This document shows, in pieces, positions 7,483 to 16,287 of a stretch of 64,000 bases of DNA. Every line of letters begins with the position of its first letter. Position 1 is the stretch's first letter. Source of the DNA: JASMHC01 sp964476515 (GTDB lineage: Bacteria; Pseudomonadota; Alphaproteobacteria; Rhodobacterales; Rhodobacteraceae); the NCBI GenBank assembly GCA_964476515.1, contig CAYZAY010000002.1, positions 1 to 64,000 on the forward strand, read 5' to 3'. Under the pieces are notes generated by a model, which saw only the letters and a list, made by a program, of their open reading frames with translations, searched no databases and was not told the origin of the DNA. The position numbers and the translations under genes are program-made.

Positions 7483-9015
7483 TTACAGCGGAATGTTGTC
7501 GTGCTTCTTCCACGGGTTTTGCAGCTTCTTGTTGCGAAGCGATGCAAAAGCGCGGCTGACGCGTTTGCGTGTTGACTGCGGCATGATCACCTCGTCAATA
7601 AAGCCACGCTCGGCGGCCACAAACGGGTTCGCAAAACGGTCTTCATAGTCTTTGGTGTGGGCGGCAATTTTATCCGCATCGCCAAGGTCCGTACGGTGGA
7701 TAATCTCGGTCGCGCCTTTTGCACCCATCACAGCGATTTCCGCAGTTGGCCACGCATAGTTAAAGTCACCACGCAGGTGCTTGGACGCCATAACGTCATA
7801 GGCACCACCGTATGCTTTACGCGTAATCACAGTCACCTTCGGAACGGTTGCTTCACCGTAAGCAAAAAGCAGTTTCGCACCGTGCTTAATAACGCCGCCG
7901 TATTCTTGGCTTGTGCCCGGCAGGAAGCCCGGAACGTCAACCAGCGTCAGAATTGGAATTTCGAACGCATCGCAGAACCGGACAAAGCGAGCTGACTTGC
8001 GTGAGCTGTCGATGTCCAGACATCCGGCAAGAACCATAGGCTGGTTAGCCACAACACCCACGGTCTGACCTTCCAGACGGATGAAGCCGGTGATGATGTT
8101 TTTCGCGTAGTCTTCCTGAATTTCGTAAAAATCGCCTTCGTCAGCGATTTTGTTGATCAGCTCTTTCATGTCGTAAGGCTGGTTCGGGTTATCAGGGATC
8201 AGCGTATCAAGACTTTCTTCTATCCGGCCAGGTTCGTCAAAGAACGGGCGGACAGGGGCCTTGTCGCGGTTATTCAGCGGCAGGAAGTCTACCAGACGGC
8301 GGACTTCTGTCAGGGCTTCGATATCGTTTTCAAACGCGCCGTCAGCAACTGACGATTTCTTGGTGTGGGTCGATGCGCCACCAAGCTCTTCGGCCGTCAC
8401 GACTTCGTTGGTCACGGTTTTCACAACGTCAGGGCCGGTGACGAACATGTACGAGCTGTCTTTGACCATGAAGATAAAGTCGGTCATCGCAGGCGAATAC
8501 ACAGCACCACCGGCGCAAGGGCCCATGATCAAGCTGATCTGCGGCACGACGCCAGACGCCATGATGTTGCGCTGGAACACTTCTGCGTAACCGGCAAGCG
8601 AGGCAACACCTTCCTGAATACGCGCACCGCCGGAATCGTTAATGCCAATCACAGGCGCGCCGTTTTGCATCGCCATATCTTGGATCTTGCAGATTTTCTC
8701 GGCGTGGGTTTCCGACAGAGAACCACCAAATACGGTGAAATCTTGCGAGAACACATAAACCATGCGGCCGTTGATGGTGCCCCATCCGGTTATAACACCA
8801 TCGCCTGCAGGTTTTTCTTTTTCCATGCCAAAGTCGGTGCAGCGATGCGCTTTGAACATGTCGAACTCTTCAAAGCTGCCTTCATCGAGCAGCAGTTCAA
8901 CGCGTTCCCGCGCGGTCAGCTTGCCCTTGGCGTGCTGAGAGTTGATGCGACGCTCGCCTCCGCCCATGCGGGCAACGCTGCGACGGTCTTCCAATTCGGT
9001 GAGAATATCTTTCAT
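7483..9015 (-). CDS. pccB: Propionyl-CoA carboxylase beta (carboxyltransferase) subunit
   Basis: Transfers the carboxyl group from biotin on PccA to propionyl-CoA. The 510-residue product starts MKDILTELEDRR after AAGGG. A longer reading frame upstream to 9156 is rejected because it runs through the regulatory region and does not match the family. Crotonase-fold oxyanion motifs are GGSLSETHAEKI with GINDSGGARIQEG in the N-half and VPGFLPGTSQEYGGVIKHGAKLLFAY in the C-half. First gene of the minus-strand pcc cluster. Its upstream region carries putative ScfR-type operators (9082-9138). Confidence 0.97.
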   Translation of the reverse strand: MKDILTELEDRRSVARMGGGERRINSQHAKGKLTARERVELLLDEGSFEEFDMFKAHRCTDFGMEKEKPAGDGVITGWGTINGRMVYVFSQDFTVFGGSLSETHAEKICKIQDMAMQNGAPVIGINDSGGARIQEGVASLAGYAEVFQRNIMASGVVPQISLIMGPCAGGAVYSPAMTDFIFMVKDSSYMFVTGPDVVKTVTNEVVTAEELGGASTHTKKSSVADGAFENDIEALTEVRRLVDFLPLNNRDKAPVRPFFDEPGRIEESLDTLIPDNPNQPYDMKELINKIADEGDFYEIQEDYAKNIITGFIRLEGQTVGVVANQPMVLAGCLDIDSSRKSARFVRFCDAFEIPILTLVDVPGFLPGTSQEYGGVIKHGAKLLFAYGEATVPKVTVITRKAYGGAYDVMASKHLRGDFNYAWPTAEIAVMGAKGATEIIHRTDLGDADKIAAHTKDYEDRFANPFVAAERGFIDEVIMPQSTRKRVSRAFASLRNKKLQNPWKKHDNIPL

Positions 9016-9081
9016 GTTCGGCAACCCTTTTGAATTGGCTGGATCATAAGGATGTGCGGCACCGCAGCAAAGCAATTTCCG

Positions 9082-9138
9082 GCAAATTTGCATATTATTT
9101 GAAATCGAATCGGAGCTAATTGCAAAACTGCAAACTTT
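9082..9138. promoter_or_regulatory. Putative ScfR/PccR operator elements upstream of pccB
   Basis: GCAAATTTGC, a perfect palindrome, at 9082-9091, and TTGCAAAACTGCAAACTTT at 9120-9138. The short-chain fatty acyl-CoA regulators (PccR, RamB) are known to use TTTGCAAA/GCAAA-type sites upstream of pccB. Similar elements precede prpE (51807-51855). The assignment is by motif only. Confidence 0.45.
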
Positions 9139-9184
9139 AGACGCCAACCTGGACATCCCTTAACAAGGCAACTACCGCTGTTTC

Positions 9185-10402
9185 ATGGCCAATTCCCGAG
9201 GCGTCCGCTTTCTGGACCGCACCACCCCAGCGCATATTGCAACGCTCGTCGCTCTGACTGCGGTTTCTGCAATGAACATGAACGTTTTTCTGCCGTCTCT
9301 GCCCGGAATGGCCGCCTTTTTCGACACGCCCTATGCCGTTCTTCAGTTGTCGGTTTCGGCCTATCTGTTCGTTTCAGCCTTTCTGCAAATCATCGCGGGA
9401 CCATTGTCCGACAAGTTTGGCCGTCGCCCGATTATCCTGTGGGGGTTTGGTCTGTTTGTTTTGGCGACAATCGGTTGCGTCTTTGCGCCGACAGTCGAGA
9501 TATTCCTAGCGTTCAGGATGGGGCAGGCAACGGTTGTGGTCGGCATGGCAATTTCGCGCGCGTCGATACGGGATTCGCTTCCAGCTGCACAGGCGGCCAG
9601 CCTTATCGGCTATGTCACCATGGGAATGGCGCTGGCACCTATGCTCGCCCCTGCTGCCGGGGGGCTCTTGGACGAAATGTTCGGGTGGCAGGCGACTTTT
9701 GTGTTTTTGGCCATTCTTGGTGCACTTACCTTTGCGCTGACATGGTTCGACATGGGCGAAACCGCGCCCGCAACAGACAATTCGGTATTCCAGCAGTTCA
9801 AGGAATACCCCTCTCTTTTCAAGTCACCGCGATTCTGGGCGCATTCACTGACGCTTGCGTTCACCAGTGGTTCATATTTCGCCTATCTGGGCGGAGGTCC
9901 GTTCGTCGGCGCAGTGGTGTATGGATTAACTCCGGTCGAGCTTGGCTTGGCTTTTGCAGCGCCAGCTATCGGCTATGCATCAGGAAATTTCCTTGCCGGT
10001 CGGTATTCGGCACAGGTTGGCATATCGCGGATGGTCAATCTTGGCATCATGACCGTTGCAGGCGGTTTGGGCGCGGTAATCGTGCTGTTCTATCTGGGTT
10101 TTGACAGCATGGTCGTCTTCTTTTCCGCCATGGTTTTCGTAGGGCTGGGCAACGGCATGACCATTCCAAACGCCACGTCTGCCATGCTGTCCGTGCGCCC
10201 TCATCTTGCGGGTTCCGCAAGCGGCCTTGGCGGTGCGCTTATGATCGGTGGAGGTGCAGTTTTGTCTGCTTGTGCAGGGTCACTGCTAAACGAAACCTCG
10301 GGGGCTTTACCGCTGTTGAGGCTGATGTTTGCATCAAGCGTCACGTCCGGCGCCTTTGCGCTATACGCCCAAGTCCGCGCCAACAAGCTTGGCGAGGCTT
10401 AG
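9185..10402 (+). CDS. MFS efflux transporter, Bcr/CflA-like drug:proton antiporter
   Basis: A 405-residue inner-membrane protein with about twelve hydrophobic segments. The loop 2-3 MFS signature appears as GPLSDKFGRRPIILWG, preceded by the opening FLPSLPGMAAFFDT typical of the Bcr/CflA drug-resistance branch. Substrate unknown. No clear Shine-Dalgarno precedes the ATG, so the start could be slightly downstream. It diverges from pccB, sharing a 169-base intergenic region, and its stop overlaps the stop of the convergent tadA by four bases. Confidence 0.88.
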   Translation: MANSRGVRFLDRTTPAHIATLVALTAVSAMNMNVFLPSLPGMAAFFDTPYAVLQLSVSAYLFVSAFLQIIAGPLSDKFGRRPIILWGFGLFVLATIGCVFAPTVEIFLAFRMGQATVVVGMAISRASIRDSLPAAQAASLIGYVTMGMALAPMLAPAAGGLLDEMFGWQATFVFLAILGALTFALTWFDMGETAPATDNSVFQQFKEYPSLFKSPRFWAHSLTLAFTSGSYFAYLGGGPFVGAVVYGLTPVELGLAFAAPAIGYASGNFLAGRYSAQVGISRMVNLGIMTVAGGLGAVIVLFYLGFDSMVVFFSAMVFVGLGNGMTIPNATSAMLSVRPHLAGSASGLGGALMIGGGAVLSACAGSLLNETSGALPLLRLMFASSVTSGAFALYAQVRANKLGEA

Positions 10403-10845
10403 CGCAGCTTTTCGAAGAACTGTTTAAGAAGTCTTTCGGCTTCTTCCTGCGCAATGCCCGCGTAAACTTCGGGCTTGTGGTGCGATTGGGGGTGTTCAAA
10501 CACCCGTGCGCCGCATTCCACACCGCCTGATTTTGGATCGGACGCCCCGTAGTAGACCCGCGCAATTCTGGCGTGGGCAATGGCAGTGGCGCACATCGAG
10601 CAGGGTTCAAGCGTTACGTAGAGATCACAACCGGACAACCTCTCTTGCCCGAGCTTTGCACAAGCTTCGCGGATCACGTTGATTTCGGCGTGGGCTGTAG
10701 GATCATTCCGCTCGCGCGTGTAGTTTCCTGACCGAGCCAAAACATCACCGTCTTTAGACACAAGCACAGCACCAACGGGCACCTCTCCGCGGTCAGCGGC
10801 CAGTTTTGCTTCGTCTAATGCGATGTCCATAAATGATCGAAACAC
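10399..10845 (-). CDS. tadA: tRNA-specific adenosine deaminase (A34 to inosine)
   Basis: Deaminates the wobble adenosine of tRNA-Arg(ACG). The 148-residue cytidine-deaminase fold has the zinc and catalytic motifs HAE (His52, Glu54) and PCSMC (Cys82, Cys85). The RVYYGASDPKSGG segment is typical of TadA. Standard length. Divergent from the pseudouridine synthase with 46 bases between starts. Confidence 0.95.
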   Translation of the reverse strand: MFRSFMDIALDEAKLAADRGEVPVGAVLVSKDGDVLARSGNYTRERNDPTAHAEINVIREACAKLGQERLSGCDLYVTLEPCSMCATAIAHARIARVYYGASDPKSGGVECGARVFEHPQSHHKPEVYAGIAQEEAERLLKQFFEKLR

Positions 10846-10891
10846 GATATCGCCGCTTTCACCGGATGCGTAATTGGTCTAATCGCTCTGC

Positions 10892-11677
10892 ATGGCACAA
10901 GAAACCCCCAAAGGCGACCGTATCGCAAAAGTCCTTGCCCGCGCTGGCGTGGCCAGTCGGCGCGAAGCTGAACGCATGATCGAAGCCGGACGCGTGGCCG
11001 TCAATGGCAAGACCCTGACAAGCCCGGCGCTGAACGTCATCGGAAATGAACGAATACTTGTCGATGGCAAACCGATTGCCGAAGCCGAAGAAACACGCCT
11101 GTGGCTCTACAATAAGCCGATAGGTTTGGTGACAACCAACAGCGACGAAAAAGGCCGCGAAACAGTATTCGACAAACTGCCCGAAGAATTGCCCCGCGTG
11201 ATGACTGTCGGACGGCTTGACCTGAATTCCGAAGGGCTATTGCTGTTGACCAATGACGGTGGATTGAAGCGCAGGTTGGAACTGCCAAGCACTGGGTGGC
11301 TGCGCAAGTATCGCGTTCGTGTGAATGGACGGCCAACCGACGATTCCCTTGCGCCGCTTCGCAAAGGTGTGGTCGTGGACCGCGAAAAGTTTCAGCCGAT
11401 GAGCGTCAGCATCGACCGCCAACAGGGCGCAAATGCTTGGCTGACCGTTGGCATCCGCGAAGGTAAAAACCGCGAGATTCGTCGCGCGATGGAAACAGTC
11501 GGGCTGACAGTTAACCGGCTTATCCGCGTGTCCTATGGCCCATTCCAGCTAGGCCAGTTGAAAACCGGAGCCGTTGAAGAGATCCGCCGCAAGACGGTTC
11601 GCGATCAATTGGGGCTCGACATGCCTAAAGAACAAGACAAACCAAAGCAGCAACGTCCGGTTCGTCGTCGAAAGTAA
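10892..11677 (+). CDS. rluB: rRNA pseudouridine synthase, RsuA/RluB family
   Basis: N-terminal S4 RNA-binding domain (residues about 7-60, IAKVLARAGVASRREAERMI) and the family's catalytic motif GRLDLNSEGLLLLTNDG with the nucleophilic Asp. A second motif is GKNREIRRAME. 261 residues with a basic C-terminal tail (KQQRPVRRRK). RluB, which modifies 23S rRNA, is the best fit for the length and tail; RsuA or RluE specificity cannot be excluded. Confidence 0.93.
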   Translation: MAQETPKGDRIAKVLARAGVASRREAERMIEAGRVAVNGKTLTSPALNVIGNERILVDGKPIAEAEETRLWLYNKPIGLVTTNSDEKGRETVFDKLPEELPRVMTVGRLDLNSEGLLLLTNDGGLKRRLELPSTGWLRKYRVRVNGRPTDDSLAPLRKGVVVDREKFQPMSVSIDRQQGANAWLTVGIREGKNREIRRAMETVGLTVNRLIRVSYGPFQLGQLKTGAVEEIRRKTVRDQLGLDMPKEQDKPKQQRPVRRRK

Positions 11678-11746
11678 CCCCACATTGCCCATTCCCTCTG
11701 GCAAGCCAGCCCGTCCGCGCCTATCTTATCCTTGAAAGGGGTGAAT

Positions 11747-11833
11747 ATGAGCGAACGCGGATTGCAAAAACTGGCCTACGGGTTGCTTCTTGCCCTTATA
11801 TTCACTGTCTCGATTAGTGCGGTGGGGTCGTAA
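11747..11833 (+). CDS. 28-residue single-span membrane peptide
   Basis: ATG after GAAAGGGG with normal spacing. The peptide is MSERGLQKLAYGLLL, a hydrophobic span to about residue 26, then Gly-Ser. Its TAA is immediately followed by the ATG of the xpaC gene with no gap, so translation is probably coupled. One membrane helix with a short positive N-terminus predicts N-in topology. It may be a small accessory subunit of the XpaC/TelA system. Confidence 0.6.
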   Translation: MSERGLQKLAYGLLLALIFTVSISAVGS

Positions 11834-12706
11834 ATGGCCCAGCGCTACGGTGGAAAACACAGCCCCGGATCGAATACTGCCCCTAACGATCTAACCAGCA
11901 AGCGGCCAACACGGGCCGGTGGGCGTGTAAACTTTCTGTTCTTCGCCCCGCTTCCACTGGTTTGGAATGCGTTCATGGCGGAATCGGTCGTGATGGCCAC
12001 CTATATGGCGGCTTTGGGTACGTTGCTGCTTGGCGCTTGGTTGACGCGTGAAGGGCTGATCGCTCAGGAAGCCTATGACGCGCGCAAAGTGGCGCGGCGA
12101 CCTGCCATTCCACGCAAACTGTTCGGGTCGGTTCTAACCGGTCTGGGTCTTGCCTTGGTCGGCATCGCAGGGCACGGGCCTGTGGACGCTATGATCTACG
12201 GTGTTCTCGGGTTTGTTCTGCATCTGGCTGCCTTTGGGCTTGATCCGATGCGCAGCAAGGGGCTTGGCGGCGTCGACGATTTCCAAAACGACCGCGTGAC
12301 GCGGGCGATTGAAGAAGGCGAAGACCGATTGGCCGCAATGCATGCCGCTATCGCTGGGTTGAACGACCGACAGCTATTGGCACGTGTCGAACACTTCCAA
12401 TCCACGGCGCGTCATTTGTTCCGCGCTGTCGAAAGCGACCCCCGCGATTTGACCGCCGCCCGCAAATATCTATCCGTCTATCTGGACGCTGCCCGCCAGG
12501 CATCCGACAAATTCGCCGATCTTTATGCCCGCAATCGAAGTACCGCCGCGAAAGAGAAATACGAAGCTCTGCTGATGGATCTGGATTCAAAGTTCGATCA
12601 GCGCACGCAGAAATTTCTTGCTGATGATCACGTTGATCTCGACATTGAGATTGACGTTCTGCGAGATCGCCTGAAACGCGAAGGCGTTTCGATTAATTCA
12701 AAGTAA
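11834..12706 (+). CDS. xpaC: XpaC-family membrane protein (5-bromo-4-chloroindolyl phosphate hydrolysis family)
   Basis: 290 residues. A basic N-terminus is followed by four hydrophobic segments (about 33-45, 52-72, 96-114, 118-135), then a cytoplasmic helical domain with long amphipathic helices (VTRAIEEGEDRLAAMHAAIAG and onward) matching the XpaC domain (PF10112). The name comes from an X-phos phenotype in Bacillus; the biochemical role is not established. XpaC and TelA are classically paired in tellurite/toxic-anion loci, as here, with 17 bases between them. Confidence 0.85.
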   Translation: MAQRYGGKHSPGSNTAPNDLTSKRPTRAGGRVNFLFFAPLPLVWNAFMAESVVMATYMAALGTLLLGAWLTREGLIAQEAYDARKVARRPAIPRKLFGSVLTGLGLALVGIAGHGPVDAMIYGVLGFVLHLAAFGLDPMRSKGLGGVDDFQNDRVTRAIEEGEDRLAAMHAAIAGLNDRQLLARVEHFQSTARHLFRAVESDPRDLTAARKYLSVYLDAARQASDKFADLYARNRSTAAKEKYEALLMDLDSKFDQRTQKFLADDHVDLDIEIDVLRDRLKREGVSINSK

Positions 12707-12723
12707 TTATTGAAAGTTAGCCC

Positions 12724-13866
12724 ATGTCAGAAATAGTTCGCCAGCAAGCCCAAGAAATCGTCACCCAATTGGAAGAGATCACGGCTAAGTCTCTGCCAGA
12801 GGCTGGTGAAGGCGAGCCCGTCCCCGACGCAGATGTTGCTTCGCGCATGGCCGAGCTGGACATGAAAGACACCAACTCGATTGTGCGCTTCGGGTCGGCA
12901 GCGCAATCCGAGTTGCAGGAAATTAGTCAAGCGATGCTGGCGGATGTGCGCAATAAAGACGTGGGGCCTGCGGGGGACAGCCTGCGCGAGATCGTGGCCA
13001 CGATCCGAGGCTTTTCGGTTAACGAGCTGGACGGGCGGCGGGATCGTAGCTGGTGGGAAAAACTGATGGGTCGGGCTGCGCCGATTGCTAAATTCTATGC
13101 CCGCTACGAAACCGTTCAGGGGCAAATCGACCGCATCACCGAAGAGCTGTTGAACCATGAGCACGCACTGTTGAAAGACATCAAGTCGCTCGATGTGCTC
13201 TATGAGAAAACGCTGTCGTTCTATCGGGAACTGGCGATTTACATCGCAGCGGGCGAGTCCAAAGTTACAGCGTTGGATACGGGTGACATTCCGACGGCCC
13301 AAGCGGCTATGGATGCCGCTGCGGAAGAAGAAAAGACCCTGAAAGCGCAAGAGCTTCGCGATCTACGCGCTGCGCGGGACGATCTGGAACGCCGCGTGCA
13401 TGATCTGAAGCTAACCCGTCAGGTGACGATGCAATCGCTGCCGTCGATCCGGCTGGTTCAGGAAAACGACAAATCGCTGGTGACCAAGATAAACTCGACC
13501 CTCGTGAACACGGTTCCGCTTTGGGAAACCCAACTGGCACAAGCCGTGACCATGCAGCGTTCATCCGAAGCCGCGCGTGCCGTCAAGGATGCCAATGATC
13601 TGACGAACGAGCTTTTGACCGCCAACGCCGAAAACCTGCGTCAAAGCAACAAAGCTATTCGTCAGGAAATGGAGCGCGGTGTGTTTGACATCGAAGCCAT
13701 CCGCCATGCCAATGCCGAACTGGTGGGAACGATTGAAGACAGCTTGCAGATCGCTGACGAGGGCAAAGCCAAACGTGCCGCGGCTGAGGCCGAACTGGTA
13801 GAGCTTGAAGCAGAACTAAGGACCACACTGGCATCCGCCAAAGCATCAAACCCGGCACAGGCGTGA
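12724..13866 (+). CDS. telA: TelA/KlaA-family toxic anion resistance protein
   Basis: 380-residue soluble, almost entirely helical protein with extended coiled-coil regions (about 110-230 and 270-375). Family hallmarks are VTMQSLPSIRLVQENDKSLVTKINSTLVNTVPLWETQLAQAV in the central part. TelA proteins are linked to tellurite and other stresses and to envelope integrity. The direct activity is unknown. Its stop overlaps the GTG start of the DUF2927 gene (GTGA), showing an operon. Confidence 0.93.
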   Translation: MSEIVRQQAQEIVTQLEEITAKSLPEAGEGEPVPDADVASRMAELDMKDTNSIVRFGSAAQSELQEISQAMLADVRNKDVGPAGDSLREIVATIRGFSVNELDGRRDRSWWEKLMGRAAPIAKFYARYETVQGQIDRITEELLNHEHALLKDIKSLDVLYEKTLSFYRELAIYIAAGESKVTALDTGDIPTAQAAMDAAAEEEKTLKAQELRDLRAARDDLERRVHDLKLTRQVTMQSLPSIRLVQENDKSLVTKINSTLVNTVPLWETQLAQAVTMQRSSEAARAVKDANDLTNELLTANAENLRQSNKAIRQEMERGVFDIEAIRHANAELVGTIEDSLQIADEGKAKRAAAEAELVELEAELRTTLASAKASNPAQA

Positions 13867-14786
13867 ATTTAGGCCAAAAATATCGGAGTTTCCGAAACCT
13901 TGCGGTGGCTGTTTTGTTGGCTGGCTGCGCCGTCCCCTATTCAACGCCATCCACATTAGGAACAAGTGTCGAAGTTACGCCCCCGTCTGCGCAAAGCACC
14001 GCGCTGTCAAATTACTACGCGGACTTGCAACACCAAATGCGTCTGCGGGGCTTGTTGATGCAAGACGAAGGCAATGCCAACGTCACCGTGTCGCCCCGCA
14101 TTCTTGCTCGCAACTTTGAAGCCATCGCGCTTTACGACGAATATCGTCCGGTGCCGTCTGGGTTTGTGCATCAAAGCGTTCCCAGCCAGTTGCGACGATG
14201 GGAAAAGCCCGTGCGCATGTCTGTTGAATTCGGCAACAGCGTGCCGGTCAGCACGCGCCAAGCTGATCGTCAGTTCATAGCAAACTATGCGCAGCGGCTT
14301 TCCAAGGTTGCGGATCACCCGATCTCACTGACCAACCAAAGACCGAACTATCTGGTTCTGGTTGTAGGCGATGACGACAAGTCCGCCACGGTTCAGAGAA
14401 TTAGGGAATTTGTTCCGAATATTTCGGACACAACGATTGCAACGTTAGAAAATCTGCCCCGCTCTATGCTCTGCCTTGTCTATGCGTTCCCAAGTTCAAC
14501 GGGATCGTTGTCGTATGGCAAAGCCATCGCAGTGATCCGCGCCGAGCATCCGACATTGCTGCGCCGTTCCTGCATCCACGAAGAAATCGCCCAAGGGTTG
14601 GGTCTTGCAAATGATAGCCCTCAGGCGAGGCCGTCGATCTTTAACGACGACGAAGAATTTGGCTTTCTGACACGCCATGACGAACTGCTTTTGGAAATGC
14701 TTTACGACCCACGACTTTCGGTGGGCATGAGCGCCGATCAGGCCCGCCCTGTGGTGCAAGCGATTGCCGCCGAGCTGGCTGGGTAA
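13863..14786 (+). CDS. DUF2927 lipoprotein
   Basis: 307 residues from a GTG overlapping the telA stop. An N-terminal hydrophobic signal with lipobox LLAGC (Cys about residue 22) precedes a mature domain with the DUF2927 pattern: RWEKPVRMSVEFG, NYLVLVVGDDD, SMLCLVYAF, RRSCIHEEIAQGLGLANDS and FNDDEEFGFLTRHDELLLEMLYDPRL. The HEE segment followed by conserved Asp/His suggests a metallopeptidase-like fold (inference). Probably periplasmic and anchored, giving this operon an extracytoplasmic component. Confidence 0.82.
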   Translation: MNLGQKYRSFRNLAVAVLLAGCAVPYSTPSTLGTSVEVTPPSAQSTALSNYYADLQHQMRLRGLLMQDEGNANVTVSPRILARNFEAIALYDEYRPVPSGFVHQSVPSQLRRWEKPVRMSVEFGNSVPVSTRQADRQFIANYAQRLSKVADHPISLTNQRPNYLVLVVGDDDKSATVQRIREFVPNISDTTIATLENLPRSMLCLVYAFPSSTGSLSYGKAIAVIRAEHPTLLRRSCIHEEIAQGLGLANDSPQARPSIFNDDEEFGFLTRHDELLLEMLYDPRLSVGMSADQARPVVQAIAAELAG

Positions 14787-14810
14787 ACACGAACCGACGG
14801 AGAATGTGAC

Positions 14811-15899
14811 ATGGGAATATTCGACTTTCTTACCGGAGAATTCATCGACGTAATCCATTGGGTCGATGACACGCGGGACACAATGGTCTGGCGGTTTGAA
14901 CGCGAAGATCACGAAATCAAGTACGGGGCCAAGCTGACTGTCCGCGAAGGTCAGTCTGCAGTGTTTGTCCATGAAGGGCAGTTGGCGGATGTGTTCACGC
15001 CGGGGCTCTATATGCTTGAGACCAACAATATGCCGGTGATGACGACGCTGCAGCACTGGGATCACGGTTTTCGCAGCCCGTTCAAGTCCGAGATTTACTA
15101 CGTCAACACCACCCGTTTCACCGATCTGAAATGGGGCACCAAAAACCCGATCATGTGCCGCGATCCGGAATTCGGACCGGTACGCATCCGCGCGTTTGGC
15201 ACCTACACAATCCGCATCATCGATCCGGCGAAGTTCTTGTCCGAGATTGTTGGCACCGACGGTGAATTCACCAAGGACGAGATCAGCTATCAGATCCGCT
15301 CAATCATCGTGTCTCGGGCATCTGCAGCTTTGGCGGCCAGTGACATTCCGGTGCTTGATATGGCCGCCAACACACTGGATCTGGGTAAGCTTATCGCTGC
15401 GCAAGTGTCGCCTCAGCTAGCCGAATACGGGTTGTCGATGCCCGAGTTCTATCTCGAAAACATCAGCCTGCCGCCTGCTGTGGAACAAGCAATGGACAAA
15501 CGCACGTCGATGGGGCTGGCCGGTGATCTTGGTAAGTTCACGCAGTATTCCGCTGCCGAAGCTATGACATCAGCCGCGCAAACCACGAACAGCGGCATGG
15601 GCGCAGGGTTAGGCATGGGAATGGGCATGGCGATGGCAAGCGCTGCAGCTCAGCCCGGTCCGTGGGGGGCCGCGCCAACGCCTCCGCCGCCTCCGGTCGA
15701 GCATGTTTGGCATATTGCCAAAGGTGGTAAGACCAAGGGACCGTATTCGAAAGCCGACCTTGGGCGGATGGCATCGGATGGCAGTTTGCAAAGGGAAACC
15801 TATGTCTGGACCCCCGGACAGGACGGCTGGCTAAAGGCCGAAGATTTGATCGAGCTGGCGCAATTGTTCACGATTATGCCGCCTCCGCCGCCTGCGTAA
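14811..15899 (+). CDS. SPFH (band-7) protein with C-terminal GYF_2 domain, YdjI-like
   Basis: 362 residues. The SPFH/virion-core-like domain spans about 10-250 (DTMVWRFEREDHEIKYGAKL, VREGQSAVFVHEG, FTPGLYMLETNN, IRAFGTYTIRI). It is followed by a Met/Gly/Ala-rich linker, a proline-rich stretch and a GYF_2 (DUF4339) module with WHIAKGGKTKGPYS. The tail ends MPPPPPA. Bacillus YdjI is the best-known relative and works with a zinc-ribbon membrane partner at stressed membranes, and a zinc-ribbon membrane protein is encoded two genes downstream here. Confidence 0.88.
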   Translation: MGIFDFLTGEFIDVIHWVDDTRDTMVWRFEREDHEIKYGAKLTVREGQSAVFVHEGQLADVFTPGLYMLETNNMPVMTTLQHWDHGFRSPFKSEIYYVNTTRFTDLKWGTKNPIMCRDPEFGPVRIRAFGTYTIRIIDPAKFLSEIVGTDGEFTKDEISYQIRSIIVSRASAALAASDIPVLDMAANTLDLGKLIAAQVSPQLAEYGLSMPEFYLENISLPPAVEQAMDKRTSMGLAGDLGKFTQYSAAEAMTSAAQTTNSGMGAGLGMGMGMAMASAAAQPGPWGAAPTPPPPPVEHVWHIAKGGKTKGPYSKADLGRMASDGSLQRETYVWTPGQDGWLKAEDLIELAQLFTIMPPPPPA

Positions 15900-15948
15900 G
15901 GTTTCGTGAAATGCCCAATGGCTGTCATGATTTCGGGACCAAACACGA

Positions 15949-16287
15949 ATGACCCAGACGTCTGAAAAAGTAAGAGAAATCAGCCTCGGCCTGTTGGGTG
16001 CGGGGGATATGCCGGATGGTGTGCTTTCAGACAGCGTGACTTGGCAAAACGGAGACCGCGTGCTGGTGGGACAGGATGCGGTACTGGCATCGGCCAAGAC
16101 GTACTCGCATTCTTCGGTAACGATTGACGACGTGGTTACACATGGCAAGGCCGCGGCAGTGTCGGGGCGGTTGCAGTCTGAAACGGGACCAAGGCTGTTT
16201 TGCCATATGATCAAGTTCACCAGCGCGTCCGCCAAGCAAATCGCCAGCATCGTCAGTTTTCAACACCAGTTGAAGGAAACCGGATGA
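15949..16287 (+). CDS. Small hypothetical protein, possibly NTF2-like
   Basis: 112 residues, no signal peptide or membrane segment. Opening MTQTSEKVREISLGLLG and the pattern of a helix followed by strands (SVTIDDVVTHGKAAAVSGRL, LFCHMIKFTSASAKQIASIVSFQ) resemble SnoaL/NTF2-like folds, but I cannot assign a family with confidence. Its stop overlaps the ATG of the zinc-ribbon gene by four bases, so it belongs to the operon. Confidence 0.75.
   Translation: MTQTSEKVREISLGLLGAGDMPDGVLSDSVTWQNGDRVLVGQDAVLASAKTYSHSSVTIDDVVTHGKAAAVSGRLQSETGPRLFCHMIKFTSASAKQIASIVSFQHQLKETG

Noticed and set aside
7321..7575. Plus-strand ORFs between the lipoprotein and pccB
   Set aside because: They run into the pccB terminator and the 3' end of pccB and show no protein-like features.
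9016..9156. N-terminal extension of pccB to 9156
   Set aside because: The added residues do not match PccB, and the region carries the palindromic regulatory elements and a normal ribosome site before 9015.
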